Notes under the pieces: generated by a model
The model's input: only the letters and a program-made list of their open reading frames with translations
What the model was told of the DNA's origin: nothing
Databases searched by the model: none
Shown: in pieces, positions 47,399 to 56,091 of the stretch
Layout of the letters: every line of letters begins with the position of its first letter
Position numbering within the stretch: position 1 is the stretch's first letter
Position numbers and translations under genes: made by a program
Assembly: GCA_963702995.1 (NCBI GenBank)
Contig: OY969783.1
Location: 4,836,001-4,900,000, forward strand
Origin: MFD04580-c1 sp963702995
GTDB taxonomy: Bacteria; Planctomycetota; Phycisphaerae; Tepidisphaerales; Tepidisphaeraceae
DNA length: 64,000 nucleotides
Direction of reading: 5' to 3'

Positions 47399-48031
47399 AT
47401 GATGTTTCGGCTGGCAGTGACATTCATAGGGGTCGGCTTCATCGCCGCCCTGTTTGCGCCGCCCTGTTGGGCCGACGGCGAGGGCGCCGAGCCGGCGACG
47501 CGGCCCGCGGCCGCCATCGGCGCAACTGCCGCGGAGACGCGTCCGCGGGCGGGCGTTGCGCCGGCGGCCCCGGTTGCCGCGACTCATCCCGGGCCGCCGC
47601 TCGCGCCAGACGCCGCCACGCGGCCGACGAGCGGCCCTTCGCTCGTTCCGGCGCCCCTGGCCGCCACAGAGCCGGCCGCGTCGGCGGCGACGCTCCCTGC
47701 GCCGACGACCGAGCCGATGCCGGCCGCCCCAGTGTCGCCACCGTTTTCGGTCGGCCCGGACCTTCGCGCCGATGATTCGGATCGACCGGATGCCGATGTG
47801 GCGGAGCCGGAGGCGCGGCTGCGCCCGGCGACGGTGTCGCGCCCGGAGCTGGCGGCCGCCGGGCGCTGGCCGGCGACGTTGGCGTACGCCATCCTGGGGC
47901 TGTTCGCCCTCGCGGCGATCGTCGGCCCGATCGTTCGAGCCGCGGCCCCGCGCGAAGTGCCGCCGGCGCAGTCGCACGACGAGCCGCCGGGCGCGTCACA
48001 CCACCACGGGCCGAGCGGCCGAAGGATGTAA
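47399..48031 (+). CDS. Secreted or membrane Pro/Ala/Thr-rich protein
   Basis: 210 residues from ATG 47399 behind GGAAGG. A signal peptide (FIGVGFIAALFAPPCWADG) is followed by ~110 low-complexity Ala/Pro/Thr residues, then one membrane helix (TLAYAILGLFALAAIVGPIV), and a His-rich tail (SHDEPPGASHHHGPSGRR). The layout is a stalk with a C-terminal anchor. Function unknown. Confidence 0.65.
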   Translation: MMFRLAVTFIGVGFIAALFAPPCWADGEGAEPATRPAAAIGATAAETRPRAGVAPAAPVAATHPGPPLAPDAATRPTSGPSLVPAPLAATEPAASAATLPAPTTEPMPAAPVSPPFSVGPDLRADDSDRPDADVAEPEARLRPATVSRPELAAAGRWPATLAYAILGLFALAAIVGPIVRAAAPREVPPAQSHDEPPGASHHHGPSGRRM

Positions 48032-48101
48032 AAACGTGTTCCCCGCGCCGGCGTCGGGTGTTTCTATCTCGACCTCTCCGCAAAGACTATAGATCGTCCT
48101 G

Positions 48102-48746
48102 ATGGCACGACCGGACAAACAAGTCGCCCCCGCTTATCTCGCGCCATATGTCGAGGCGGCGCGGCGTCATGGCGGCGGGTTTCGGTCGCTCCTGTGGGCC
48201 AGCGCTGCGACGCAGCGTCAGCGGTTCGAGGTGATCGACTCCCTCTATGACGCGAGCGGCCGCTCGGTCCTGGACGTAGGGTGCGGCCGCGGCGACTACC
48301 TGCGCTTCCTCCTCGCACTCGGCGTGCGGCCGGCGGAGTACCTGGGCATCGAAGCCGTCCCAGCGCTCGCCGCCGAGGCGGCCCGATGCGCGCCGGAGCC
48401 GGGCGACCCGCGGGTAACGATCATTCAGGCCGATTTCCTCCGCGAGCCCAAACGGCTCTTCGTCGGCGCCGATGTGACGGTGATCAGCGGTTCCCTCAAC
48501 ACGGTCCCCGACGCCGACTTTTACACGACGATCTCCCGAGCCTTCGAAGCCTCAACCGAGGCGCTCGTCTTCAACTTCCTCGATTCGCCAGTTCTCGCCG
48601 GCCGCGAATATCTTCACTGGCGCAGCCCGAACGACGTGCTCGCCTTCGCCAAGGGGCTGACGTCCGATGTGCGGATGGAAAACACGTACATGGAAGGCGA
48701 CGGCACGATGGTCCTGCGGAGAAGTTCCGTCGGCCGCGGGCGGTGA
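48102..48746 (+). CDS. Class I SAM-dependent methyltransferase
   Basis: 214 residues. Motif I VLDVGCGRGDYLRFLLALG, acidic loop YLGIEAVPAL, motif with VTIIQADFLRE and GADVTVISGSLN. It matches small-molecule or unknown-target methyltransferases; the conserved SGSLNTVPDADFY segment is shared by a poorly described group. A TATAGA box lies 8 bases before the ATG. Substrate unknown. Confidence 0.85.
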   Translation: MARPDKQVAPAYLAPYVEAARRHGGGFRSLLWASAATQRQRFEVIDSLYDASGRSVLDVGCGRGDYLRFLLALGVRPAEYLGIEAVPALAAEAARCAPEPGDPRVTIIQADFLREPKRLFVGADVTVISGSLNTVPDADFYTTISRAFEASTEALVFNFLDSPVLAGREYLHWRSPNDVLAFAKGLTSDVRMENTYMEGDGTMVLRRSSVGRGR

Positions 48747-49147
48747 GGGAACCGAAGGCGCTCAGTCGAGGGATGTAGAACGTGGAGGTGTGAATAACTG
48801 CCTCGAGCGTCGAAATCGCGCCGGCGGGCTGAGGCGTGTTTCAAAAGATGTTCTCAAGTTCCTCTGCGAAGCTCGGGTTCAATTCCCGCTGGCTCCGATT
48901 TTCCACTCAAAATCTGCCAGCATAGCCCTCTCGCAGGCGCCGGACGTGGCAACGTGCCACGTCCGTCCCCGGCACTCAATTTCCCCTGAGATGACCGAAG
49001 CGTTTTGCGTGGTGCGGTGCGACTTACGCCACTATCAGCATAACCGTGAACGCAGCCGATGGGAGAGGTGGGCGGGAGGCATACGATGAGTTGCACGCCG
49101 TGGCAGCTGAAGCGCCGGGTCGAGCTGCGGCCGGGGGGCGGTCTACT
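48747..49147. other. Intergenic stretch bordering the accessory region
   Basis: 401 bases after the methyltransferase gene. No gene seen. It holds the left-most, most divergent copy of the 48.8-58 kb repeat, whose end resembles the T-arm and acceptor of a tRNA (see 48834-48896). Confidence 0.5.
48834..48896 (+). repeat. Array repeat copy 0, tRNA-like 3' end
   Basis: Contains TTTCAAAA, CAAGTTC, then GGGTTCAATTCCCGCTGGCTCC. The last part looks like a tRNA T-arm (GGGTTCAATTCCC) plus acceptor. The final CCCGCTGGCTCC and the CAAGTTC are shared with copies 1-3. No 5' tRNA half or anticodon arm could be fitted, so it is not called a tRNA. Confidence 0.5.
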
Positions 49148-50569
49148 TCAACCTGCGATGGCCAAGCCATCGGCGGAAAGCGACGGTGACGTGAGGCGAC
49201 ACGAACCGGCATCCGAAGTTTTGCGGCACAGTCGGCGGTAGATGATCCGAACCATCGCCATCGCTGGGAGTATCCCTAATAGGGTGGCCGCCAACCAATA
49301 CGAGATGCCGATGCCAAAGGCTTGGAAGTGGTCGTAGTGAGTGGGAGGTTGGCGGATCGTGCGATCCCAGTGCGCCGGTGACCAGCTGTGCGTGGTGTCC
49401 GATAAATTAAACAACGCTGCAAGTGGATCGTAAGCATCGTGCATGAAGACGAGGCGGGGCCTTCCCTTACTCTCGTCGGCGTTGATATAATAGCCCATCG
49501 TCAAGTCGGGCGGGGGCGGGCCGACGTGCCCGGCTCCGATTGAAAGCCAAAGACCCTCGTCCGATTTAAGCTCGACATAGTTCGTGGCCGCGCCGCCATC
49601 AGGAAGCCACCGATCGTAGCTCCAGAAGAGTTGGTCATACCCACTAAGCCCGCGCACCCAGCATACGCATACGACAATGCACGCAAACAGGGAAAAAGCG
49701 GCCGCATATTTGCGCAGCGCACGCCGCAGGCCCGATCTGGTCCCCCTGTCAACGCTGACCAGCACGCCGATCAGAATCATTTGCGTCAGTGTAACACCGG
49801 CAAGCAGCATGGACTGCGTCGCCGGCGAGCGGCCGTACTGATGGAGCCCAAGCCGGAGTAAATTCGGTCCAATCCACGCCAGCGCAACCACCATGGACCC
49901 CAACAGGGTGATCAGTGCCTTTGCTTCGATGGATACCTTCGTCAGGCTAAATCCCAGGAACAGAACACAGGCCCAAGCAAGCACGCACACGCCGCCGATC
50001 TCTTTCGGATCCCAATGCCATGCAGAGCCGAGCGTGGCTGCCGACCAAACGGCTCCCAACGTGACTCCGATCAGAGTTGCGACCAGCGCAAAAGCGGTCA
50101 AAGGGTACCCCGCACGCTGAAACGCCGGTGCCAAGCGGTTGTTCGGGCCAACGGCAACGCGGGCAACCACAATGCCCGCTCCCATGACTCCCAGCGCAAA
50201 TACCGCTACATGCCCCAGGGTAAGAAAGACGACATGACACCACCCCAGCAGCCGGATTTGACCGGTTTGCATCCGGGTGAAGGTCAAAGCCGCGATCACG
50301 ATCGCGACAGCACCGAGCAACGAACTTGCAGTGATGCGAGTGGGACGCCACCCATGGCGCTCTGCTCTGGCACACTCCCGAGCAACCGCGGCTATGTCGC
50401 CGATCTGCGCCTTGGCTCGGGCAAACGCTTCCTCCGGTGAATGACCCTGCCGCAACTGCGAGTCAAACTCCTCCCTCAGATGCTCCTCGAGTTCCTCCAG
50501 AATATCGCGACTGCACGCGTCGGCAGCGCCTTGCCGCCAGCTGCGAACCTCGTTTTCCAAATCAAACAT
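49148..50569 (-). CDS. Membrane protein with permease-prefix and CcmC/CcsA-like regions
   Basis: 473 residues. The N-terminal ~75 residues (FDLENEVRSWRQGA, ILEELEEHLREEFDSQL, EEAFARAKAQIGD) form the helical prefix found on PadR-linked permeases. About ten membrane helices follow. AVWSAATLGSAWHWDPKEIG resembles the WWD-like haem-handling region of CcsA/CcmC. A ~90-residue soluble loop (GHVGPPPPDLTMGYY and after) precedes the last helix. The start overlaps the padR stop by 8 bases. Possibly a stress-controlled membrane factor; haem binding is a guess. Confidence 0.65.
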   Translation of the reverse strand: MFDLENEVRSWRQGAADACSRDILEELEEHLREEFDSQLRQGHSPEEAFARAKAQIGDIAAVARECARAERHGWRPTRITASSLLGAVAIVIAALTFTRMQTGQIRLLGWCHVVFLTLGHVAVFALGVMGAGIVVARVAVGPNNRLAPAFQRAGYPLTAFALVATLIGVTLGAVWSAATLGSAWHWDPKEIGGVCVLAWACVLFLGFSLTKVSIEAKALITLLGSMVVALAWIGPNLLRLGLHQYGRSPATQSMLLAGVTLTQMILIGVLVSVDRGTRSGLRRALRKYAAAFSLFACIVVCVCWVRGLSGYDQLFWSYDRWLPDGGAATNYVELKSDEGLWLSIGAGHVGPPPPDLTMGYYINADESKGRPRLVFMHDAYDPLAALFNLSDTTHSWSPAHWDRTIRQPPTHYDHFQAFGIGISYWLAATLLGILPAMAMVRIIYRRLCRKTSDAGSCRLTSPSLSADGLAIAG

Positions 50570-50897
50570 GCGATTTTCTCCAGGCTTGGCTCAAGGCGGT
50601 GGTGACTATGGACCATTGAGCCTTTTGTTCGACCAGGACTTTTCGGCCCTGGGCCTCTATTGCATAGTACCGGCGAAGGCGACCCGTCTGGGCAGTCTTC
50701 CATTTGGCAGTGATTGCTCCTTGTTTTTCCAGTCGATGCAGCACGGGGTAGAGCATCCCGTCGGTCCATTGCATGTGTCCGCCAGACAGCTCGCGGACCC
50801 GCTGGATGATCGCGTAGCCGTATGACTCGCCGTCCTGAAGGATCGCCAGAATTAAAGGCGCCGCTGATGCGGCAACCAAATCTTTACCAAGCTTCAT
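50562..50897 (-). CDS. PadR-family transcriptional regulator
   Basis: 111 residues from ATG 50897 (MKLGKDLVAASAAPLILAIL). Winged helix: QDGESYGYAIIQRVRELSGG, then the diagnostic MQWTDGMLYPVLHRLEKQGAI and the wing RLRRYYAIEAQGR. PadR repressors of this type control the permease-like gene they overlap, which follows here. An inverted repeat ATACAT-N9-ATGTAT lies just upstream and is the probable operator. Confidence 0.93.
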   Translation of the reverse strand: MKLGKDLVAASAAPLILAILQDGESYGYAIIQRVRELSGGHMQWTDGMLYPVLHRLEKQGAITAKWKTAQTGRLRRYYAIEAQGRKVLVEQKAQWSIVTTALSQAWRKSHV

Positions 50898-50906
50898 CGC
50901 TCGAGC

Positions 50907-50927
50907 ATACATAGAAGTGCAATGTAT
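50907..50927. promoter_or_regulatory. Inverted repeat ATACAT-N9-ATGTAT upstream of padR
   Basis: Perfect 6-bp arms ten bases upstream of the padR start, in an AT-rich patch. PadR regulators bind dyads of this type at their own promoters. An alternative upstream start codon (50912) would fall inside the dyad. Confidence 0.55.
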
Positions 50928-51105
50928 GTACAACGAAAAATCTAAAAAATCCAACTCAGGCGACTTTGACCACGGGTGAAGGACACATTACGGGTGCGAT
51001 CCGGCGCGCTCCAGGGGGGGAGGCAATCGAACAATGACTCGGTCACTTCAAATGACGCGAGGGAGTCCGCGAAAGATTGATGTTCTGCGATATCCTGACG
51101 GAGAA

Positions 51106-51162
51106 ATGGCGGAATTCGCTCAAAAACGCAATCGGCAGTTCTACTGGTGTCCCGCTGGCTCC
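51106..51162 (+). repeat. Array repeat copy 1
   Basis: Reads ATGGCGGAATTCGCTCAAAA and ends TCTACTGGTGTCCCGCTGG followed by CTCC. Its frame translates as MAEFAQKRNRQFYWCPAGS. An IS630 element lies 72 bases downstream. Confidence 0.8.
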
Positions 51163-51234
51163 ATTCGACTCGCTGCGCTCGCTCATGGCAGGCCAGCGTT
51201 CAGCGAAGAAGAGACTTGCGAAGGGCATGGGCTA

Positions 51235-52467
51235 GTGGTTCACTCCATCTGAATTTTCGGGTAGAGCCGACGCAGCTTAATCCTGGCGTTAGCCGTCTTG
51301 AACTGCCAGTCAATCTTCTTGATTCGATTGTTGCGGTCCGCGTTCCAGATCGACACGCGTTCGCGTAGCATCGCCTCGTCGCTGATGCGGTCACCCAGGC
51401 ACTGCTTCTCCAGCACGCTCAGTTCGCACTCGGCCATGTTCAGCCAACTGCCGTGCTTCGGTGTGTGAATTACCTCGATCTTCTCGGCGATCCTCCGGGC
51501 CTCCTCCGGCGTGAACGCCTCGTACAGGCAGCTCATCCGGTGCGTGTTCAGGTTGTCCATCACCAGCGTGACCTTCACCGCCTTCGGATAATGCTCGTCA
51601 ACCAGCGCCTTCATTTGCCTTGCGAAGTCCAGTTTCGTCCGGCGGCTTGTCACCTCCACATGCCGCGTGCCCGCCAGCGGTTCAACGAACATGAACAGGT
51701 TGGCTGTTCCGTTGCGGACGTACTCGTAATCGTGACATTCGACACGTCCGGGCGCGGCGGGGATCGGCACGGCGACCTCGCCGACCAACTGTTTGTTCTT
51801 CTCATCGAAGCAGACCACCGGACGCTCCGGATCGAGCGGCCGCTTGTAGACCTCCAGCACGTTCTCCATCGCGCAGACGAACTCGGCGTTCTGCTCCGGC
51901 GGGATGCACCACATCTCCTGCCGCCAGGGCTTCAACTCGTTTTTTTTAGCACGCGCATCACCGTCTGCCCCGAGCAATGCTCGACGATCTTGAGCGCCAC
52001 CACGCGGTCGGCCAGCAGTTCCAGCGTCCAACGCACGCGACCCTCGGGCTTGGGGCCGCAGGCGATCGCGATGAGCTGTGCCTCCTTCTCGCCGTCGAAC
52101 AACGGTTCCACGCTGGGCTTGACCTGCTTCTTGCGCTCCAGCGCCGCGTCCAGGCCTTCCTCGACCAACCGCTTGCGCAGCGACTCGATTGAACGCACGC
52201 TGACGCCAAACGCCAAGGCGGCGTCGGCGTCCTTGAGTTTGGCACCGGCTTCGGAAATGTCGATCGCCAGCAGGATGTTCGCGTGGCGAATGCGATACGC
52301 CGCGCCTTTGCCGGTGCCGACCAGCTGCTCCAACCGCTTGCGTTCCTCGGCTTCCAGCCGAACGATGTACTTTTTCATGACGATCCTCCATGATCGGGGG
52401 CGACATGCCCGAATAGAGGATCGGCAGGTTCGAGCATTTACCCGTAGATTTGGCTGGAATGGACCAC
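51235..52467 (-). mobile_element. IS630-family insertion sequence
   Basis: 1,233 bp flanked by TA on both sides (51233-51234 and 52468-52469), the target duplication of IS630/Tc1 elements. The ends are inverted repeats of about 29 bp with seven mismatches, left GTGGTTCACTCC, right (inverse strand) GTGGTCCATTCC, both continuing to CGGGTA. It holds one transposase gene read across a frameshift. Complete and possibly active. Confidence 0.88.
51240..52378 (-). CDS. IS630-family DDE transposase, two frames joined by an A8 slippery run
   Basis: About 380 residues. Frame 1 starts ATG 52378 (MKKYIVRLEAEERKRLEQLV) with the helix-turn-helix DADAALAFGVSVRSIESLR and stops after VLKKTS. Frame 2 continues KKNELKPWRQEMWCIPPEQN with the DDE core: D in VVCFDEKNKQ, D in LVMDNLNTHR, E in SWLNMAECELSVLEKQ. 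The join falls exactly on eight A residues (T8 on the plus strand at 51940-51947). Programmed frameshifting on A runs is known for IS630 elements, so this is probably natural, though other indels in this window leave some doubt. Confidence 0.88.
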
Positions 52468-52568
52468 TAGTCGAAGTAAAGCAAGCAGCGAGTCGAATGC
52501 CTTGAGCGAACGTACTCGTGAGTCGAACGGGCAACAACATCTCCGCATCCGCTTTAGCGGCCGACATA

Positions 52569-52892
52569 TCAGGCAATTCCGTCCAACCCTTTGCGTTCCA
52601 CGAGGGAAAGCAGTTTGAGTGACGGGCCAGCGGGCTTTTTTTCCCCACGTTCCCACTTACTCACTGAGTCCTTCGTCACATTGAGATAGGACGCGAAGAC
52701 GGACTGGCTCACGTCCTCTCGCACTCGAAGCGCCCTGATTTCGTCGGCACTAAACTCGTGGATCGGGGTCAGGCAGGAATCGTCAAACCGGCGCATGGTC
52801 TGCTTGTCGATCATGCCAACGCCATGCAGACCGCTGGCAATCTCATGGATCGCGGCCTTGATGTCGCTCTTGAATTTCTTAGTCTTGCTCAT
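52569..52892 (-). CDS. XRE-family antitoxin, HigA/NadS-like
   Basis: 107 residues. An N-terminal helical part (KFKSDIKAAIHEIASGLHGV) is followed by an HTH: ADEIRALRVREDVSQSVFAS, then YLNVTKDSVSKWERGEKKP. This is the usual form of antitoxins with RelE-type toxins encoded upstream. The start overlaps the toxin stop by 14 bases. It should bind the toxin and repress the shared promoter. Confidence 0.9.
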   Translation of the reverse strand: MSKTKKFKSDIKAAIHEIASGLHGVGMIDKQTMRRFDDSCLTPIHEFSADEIRALRVREDVSQSVFASYLNVTKDSVSKWERGEKKPAGPSLKLLSLVERKGLDGIA

Positions 52893-53259
52893 CGCACTTT
52901 ACCTCCACAAATTCGCCACGTTCGATCAGTTTCTTCAGCTCTTCGTCCGACGCTGCCAAAAGCTTTCTGGCCAGCTCTTTTAAATCCCGTTCGTCGCTTT
53001 CGTCGATGTTCGCCTGCTCGTTCTTTGCAAAACCGTAGACGAAAAACGCCCGCACGCCTCGGCGAAATAGGATGATTGACCGATATCCGCCGGACTTGCC
53101 TTCGTTCGGCCGGGCGATCCGCTGCTTGATGACGCCACCACCGTAATCGGCGTCGATCAGGCCTTGTTCGGCGTCCTTGATCGCCTCACAAAGCCTGGCA
53201 TCGCTGATGCGATTCTTGCGGACGAACCTTACAAGTCGTTTGCTCTTGAAAACTCGCAC
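52879..53259 (-). CDS. RelE/HigB-like toxin
   Basis: 126 residues from GTG 53259, chosen for the GGAG site 11 bases upstream; the frame is open further to 53301. VRVFKSKRLVRFVRKNRISD, LGGGVIKQRIA-type core (DYGGGVIKQRIARPNEGKSG) and YRSIILFRRGVRAFFVYGFAKNEQ place it in the COG4737 RelE group. FAKNEQANI with later helices is typical. Such toxins cut mRNA on the ribosome. Gene order toxin then antitoxin matches higBA-type operons. Confidence 0.9.
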   Translation of the reverse strand: MRVFKSKRLVRFVRKNRISDARLCEAIKDAEQGLIDADYGGGVIKQRIARPNEGKSGGYRSIILFRRGVRAFFVYGFAKNEQANIDESDERDLKELARKLLAASDEELKKLIERGEFVEVKCDEQD

Positions 53260-53474
53260 GCGACGCCTTGCTCCTGTTTTCTCGGACCCATTGTATAGCA
53301 CTTAGAACTACACTTCAATCTGATTCTTCATCGGCCTAAAAGCGCCGTCGACTGGCATGAAAGACGGGAGCGGATTCGCCGAGGAATCCTCCGCACCTTA
53401 TCCTAAGACCCTCAGACTGAACTGATGCCGCGGTTGCCCGCCAACCTCAGATCCTGCGTCATTTTGGCCGGCAG

Positions 53475-53531
53475 ATGGCGAAATCCGCTCAAAGACGCGG
53501 TTGGGAGTTCTACTGGTGTCCCGCTGGCTCC
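53475..53531 (+). repeat. Array repeat copy 2
   Basis: Starts ATGGCGAAATCCGCTCAAAG and ends TCTACTGGTGTCCCGCTGG plus CTCC. It shares CCTGCGTCATTTTGGC-type sequence upstream with copy 4. The surrounding 53260-53636 has no other feature. Confidence 0.8.
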
Positions 53532-53636
53532 ATGGCAGTGGGACGGATTGAACTCTTTTTCAATCCGTCCCTCTTCCGTTACCCCGCCCTAGAATTTCTG
53601 GTAACCGTTGCCGAATGACGCACCAGGACGAGTTGA

Positions 53637-54097
53637 ATGAAAATCGCGCACTTGGATGAAAATGGAATCTGGATATGCGACGAGGGCCGACTCGTCGACG
53701 GCGAACCAGTGACAGTTACGGTTTGGCGAGGACATGGTCGCGCCGACAGCAAAGCGATTTACAAGGATTGGACCGGCGGTGTGCCGATTCTCGGAACGAA
53801 TACGGACATCTATTACGCCGGCACCAAGGAACAAGCGTCCGAATTCGGCCCTCAGTTAGAGCAGGTTACCGTCACGCTCCAAAGCCCTGTCTATCTCGAC
53901 AGTCGAGAGAAGATTTTGAGCTATTAGGATATCTGCCAGACGGGTCAGAAAATAAGACCGCATACCCCGAGCTTCGCGAGAAGTTGGTTAAGGCCGGCCA
54001 TGACGGTCTTATCGTGAGCGCACCGCACAACGAGAAGCTCGTTCGGAATGCCTTTGGAGTTAGCCAGCTCATCGTATTTGGTAAGCAATCGACGTAA
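53637..54097 (+). CDS. ADP-ribosyltransferase-like protein (one frameshift)
   Basis: About 153 residues. Starts MKIAHLDENGIWICDEGR, then VTVWRGHGRADSKAIYKDW, IYYAGTKEQASEFGPQLEQVTVTLQSPVYLD. A frame change about 53912 leads to DFELLGYLPDGSENKTAYPE and HDGLIVSAPHNEKLVRNAFG, ending VSQLIVFGKQS. The order R-G...YYAGT-x5-A...NP/SPVYLDS...GHDGLIV...SQLIVF resembles the ART-like domains found on phage and toxin proteins. Catalytic residues cannot be fixed by eye. It is convergent with the DUF429 gene. Confidence 0.45.
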
Positions 54098-54104
54098 TGC
54101 ACGA

Positions 54105-55092
54105 TTAGCGCCCCGTAGATGCCGGAACGATGATACAGCCCTCTTGATCCAAGACTGATATGTCGGCGGCACCGCAACACAACTCTCCCAAGCCCTCTCT
54201 GAAGCATATCGCCGCCACCAAACATAGGAATGCATCAGCGCCATCGGGATCTGAATCTCCTTTGCCCTTTCCGGCGGTTCTGTAGTCGATACAGAAATTG
54301 CGCACGTCCTTGTCGAAATCGAGCACAATCCCATTCCGGTCGAGATACACTTCAGCCTCGGCGATACTTGCTTCAGGATTCTTCTTGTAGCTGCCATCGA
54401 ATCCAACGGCTCTCGCGACCCGTCCGGGATACGTTTCGAATGCCCACCGATTTCCAGTGCGAAACGTCGCGAAGGAAAGGACGGGCCTCATCCCGTCATG
54501 GCGCAACTTTTCCAACATGGCCGTGCCGGCCAATGTCATCGAGAACACGTTTTGAAACTTGTGCTTTAGAGGTGCGCTGCCGCCGGTTTCCTCATCGGTT
54601 TGCCGCTTCACCCAGTACGACTTATTACGCCAAGGCGTAAATTTGGTGAGGTCATGGAGTTTGGCTCCGGCGCCATCCTCGGCGAACGCAATCCCCAATT
54701 CCTTGGCGATAAAATCCGCCCAAGCCGCGCGGCTCCCAAAAGGAGCCTGGTTCATGCGGCCAGCGAACGCCGCGTCATTCAAAAGGGATAGGGGAATGGA
54801 AAACGGGAAATCGAACGCAGCGACCGTCACCTGTCCATCTGATCTCAGCGATTCAACAAGATCTGGGATGGTCCAACCGCGTCGGTTCTGCTTCCAGCCA
54901 TCGCTGGGATTGGGCTGCCGTACCAGCCGCTCGTTCCGTCCACATGGCAAGATCGAATACGACCGATCACCGTTGCGAACCGCTTCAATCAAGATGATCT
55001 TTTTAGACTGCGCCGGCGGTTGCGGGCGCACCGAAATCGCTTCCTACGATCAGCTCGACTGCCGTCTCCTCAGAATTGTTTGGCAACACCAT
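54105..55092 (-). CDS. DUF429 family protein (one frameshift)
   Basis: About 328 residues. Starts ATG 55092 (MVLPNNSEETAVELIVGSDF); after GAPATAGA the frame changes near 55015 and continues SKKIILIEAVRNGDRSYS. Key blocks are VAAFDFPFSIPLSLL, WAFETYPGRVARAVG and DGADAFLCLVAAICF. DUF429 proteins have an RNase H-like fold with Asp residues at the first strand (SDFG), FDFPF and the C-terminal DGADA, all seen. The enzymatic role is unknown; some occur near nuclease or defence loci. Confidence 0.78.
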
Positions 55093-55156
55093 GGACTCCA
55101 CTGCTAACTCATCGCCATTATTGGAAACGACTCAAGGAATTCCGTCAATCTGGCAG

Positions 55157-55217
55157 GCAACACGCGAATTTCGCTCAAAAACGCGGTTGCAAGTTCTACT
55201 GGTGTTCCGCTGGCTCC
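55157..55217 (+). repeat. Array repeat copy 3
   Basis: Reads GCGAATTTCGCTCAAAAACG and then GGTTGCAAGTTCTACTGGTG, ending TTCCGCTGGCTCC. In frame it translates as ANFAQKRGCKFYWCSAGS. It lies between the DUF429 start and the next plus-strand genes. Confidence 0.8.
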
Positions 55218-55367
55218 AGTCCGTAACTCGTAGGATTCGCGTCATTCACGTGTGGCGAGGGATCGGGTTTTGAACTCGGTTGCCGACGTGTAACCGCTTT
55301 CAACGGAGCGAGTAATCTCCGCAGGGAATTGCAATGAAATCGGCATTGGCACAAGCCTATCGACCGC

Positions 55368-56091
55368 TTGAAGTCGTGGCCGGACCTGTCGGATGTCCTT
55401 CGCGACGTTCCTCCGAATGCTCGCCAGCCAGCGTCCTTCAACTGGCCGGCGACAGCGTCCGGAAAGACCGATAGGGCAGCGGAATCGACCCCTTCCCTTT
55501 TCCGAGTCCCCCTTTTCCGGGTCCGGGCCTTTAAGGGCTTCGGTCATGTTGTGGGGTGCTTCTGGTCCGCCTCAGTCTGGTCCGTGAACTACCGCTCGGA
55601 TTCGATTCGTTACAGGAATTTTTTTTTCGACCCCGAAGGCGGACGTTTGCGGCTTGATGGAAGTACGGCCGATTCCGGTCCGGTTCTGTACCTGCAATTT
55701 TCACCCGGCTCTCCGCCAGATGTGCTGATCGTGGTGTACCAGGTCCTGGAGTCGGTGCGGGCGAAGGTTACGCAACCATCGTCGCCCGATGAAATTGCGC
55801 TCCTGGATGGTTTCGCAGCCGACCGCAGCCAGTTGGGGTGTCCGAGCCCTCGTCAGCGAGTTTGGCGGAGAGCCTTTTTACCCAAATTCCCAGATGGCGA
55901 TCGATCGCGTGCATTGTTTTCGAGACTTCAAGAATTTTGCGGACGCGGTCGGAGGCTTTTTCAGTATGCTAAAGCCTGGTTTAGACATCGAGTGTGATCT
56001 GATGTGCAGCGCGGGCCTTTCGCGGATTCGTGGGAGAGAAAAATGCACCGAACTAAATCTGCTGGCAGGAATCGAGTCGCATTGGCGGTGA
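55368..56091 (+). CDS. Possible degenerate gene of unknown function
   Basis: An open frame from 55368 contains YRNFFFDPEGGRLRLDGSTA and VLYLQFSPGSPPDVLIVVYQ. About 55850 a second frame takes over with VSEFGGEPFYPNSQMAIDRV and FKNFADAVGGFFSMLKPGLD. The two parts read like one ordinary globular protein broken by an indel. The first 60 codons look non-coding, and the end overlaps the PEP-CTERM gene. No family recognised. Confidence 0.3.

Noticed and set aside
48790..48900. Complete tRNA gene
   Set aside because: Only a T-arm-like and acceptor-like end is present. No matching 5' acceptor strand, D-arm or anticodon arm could be fitted.
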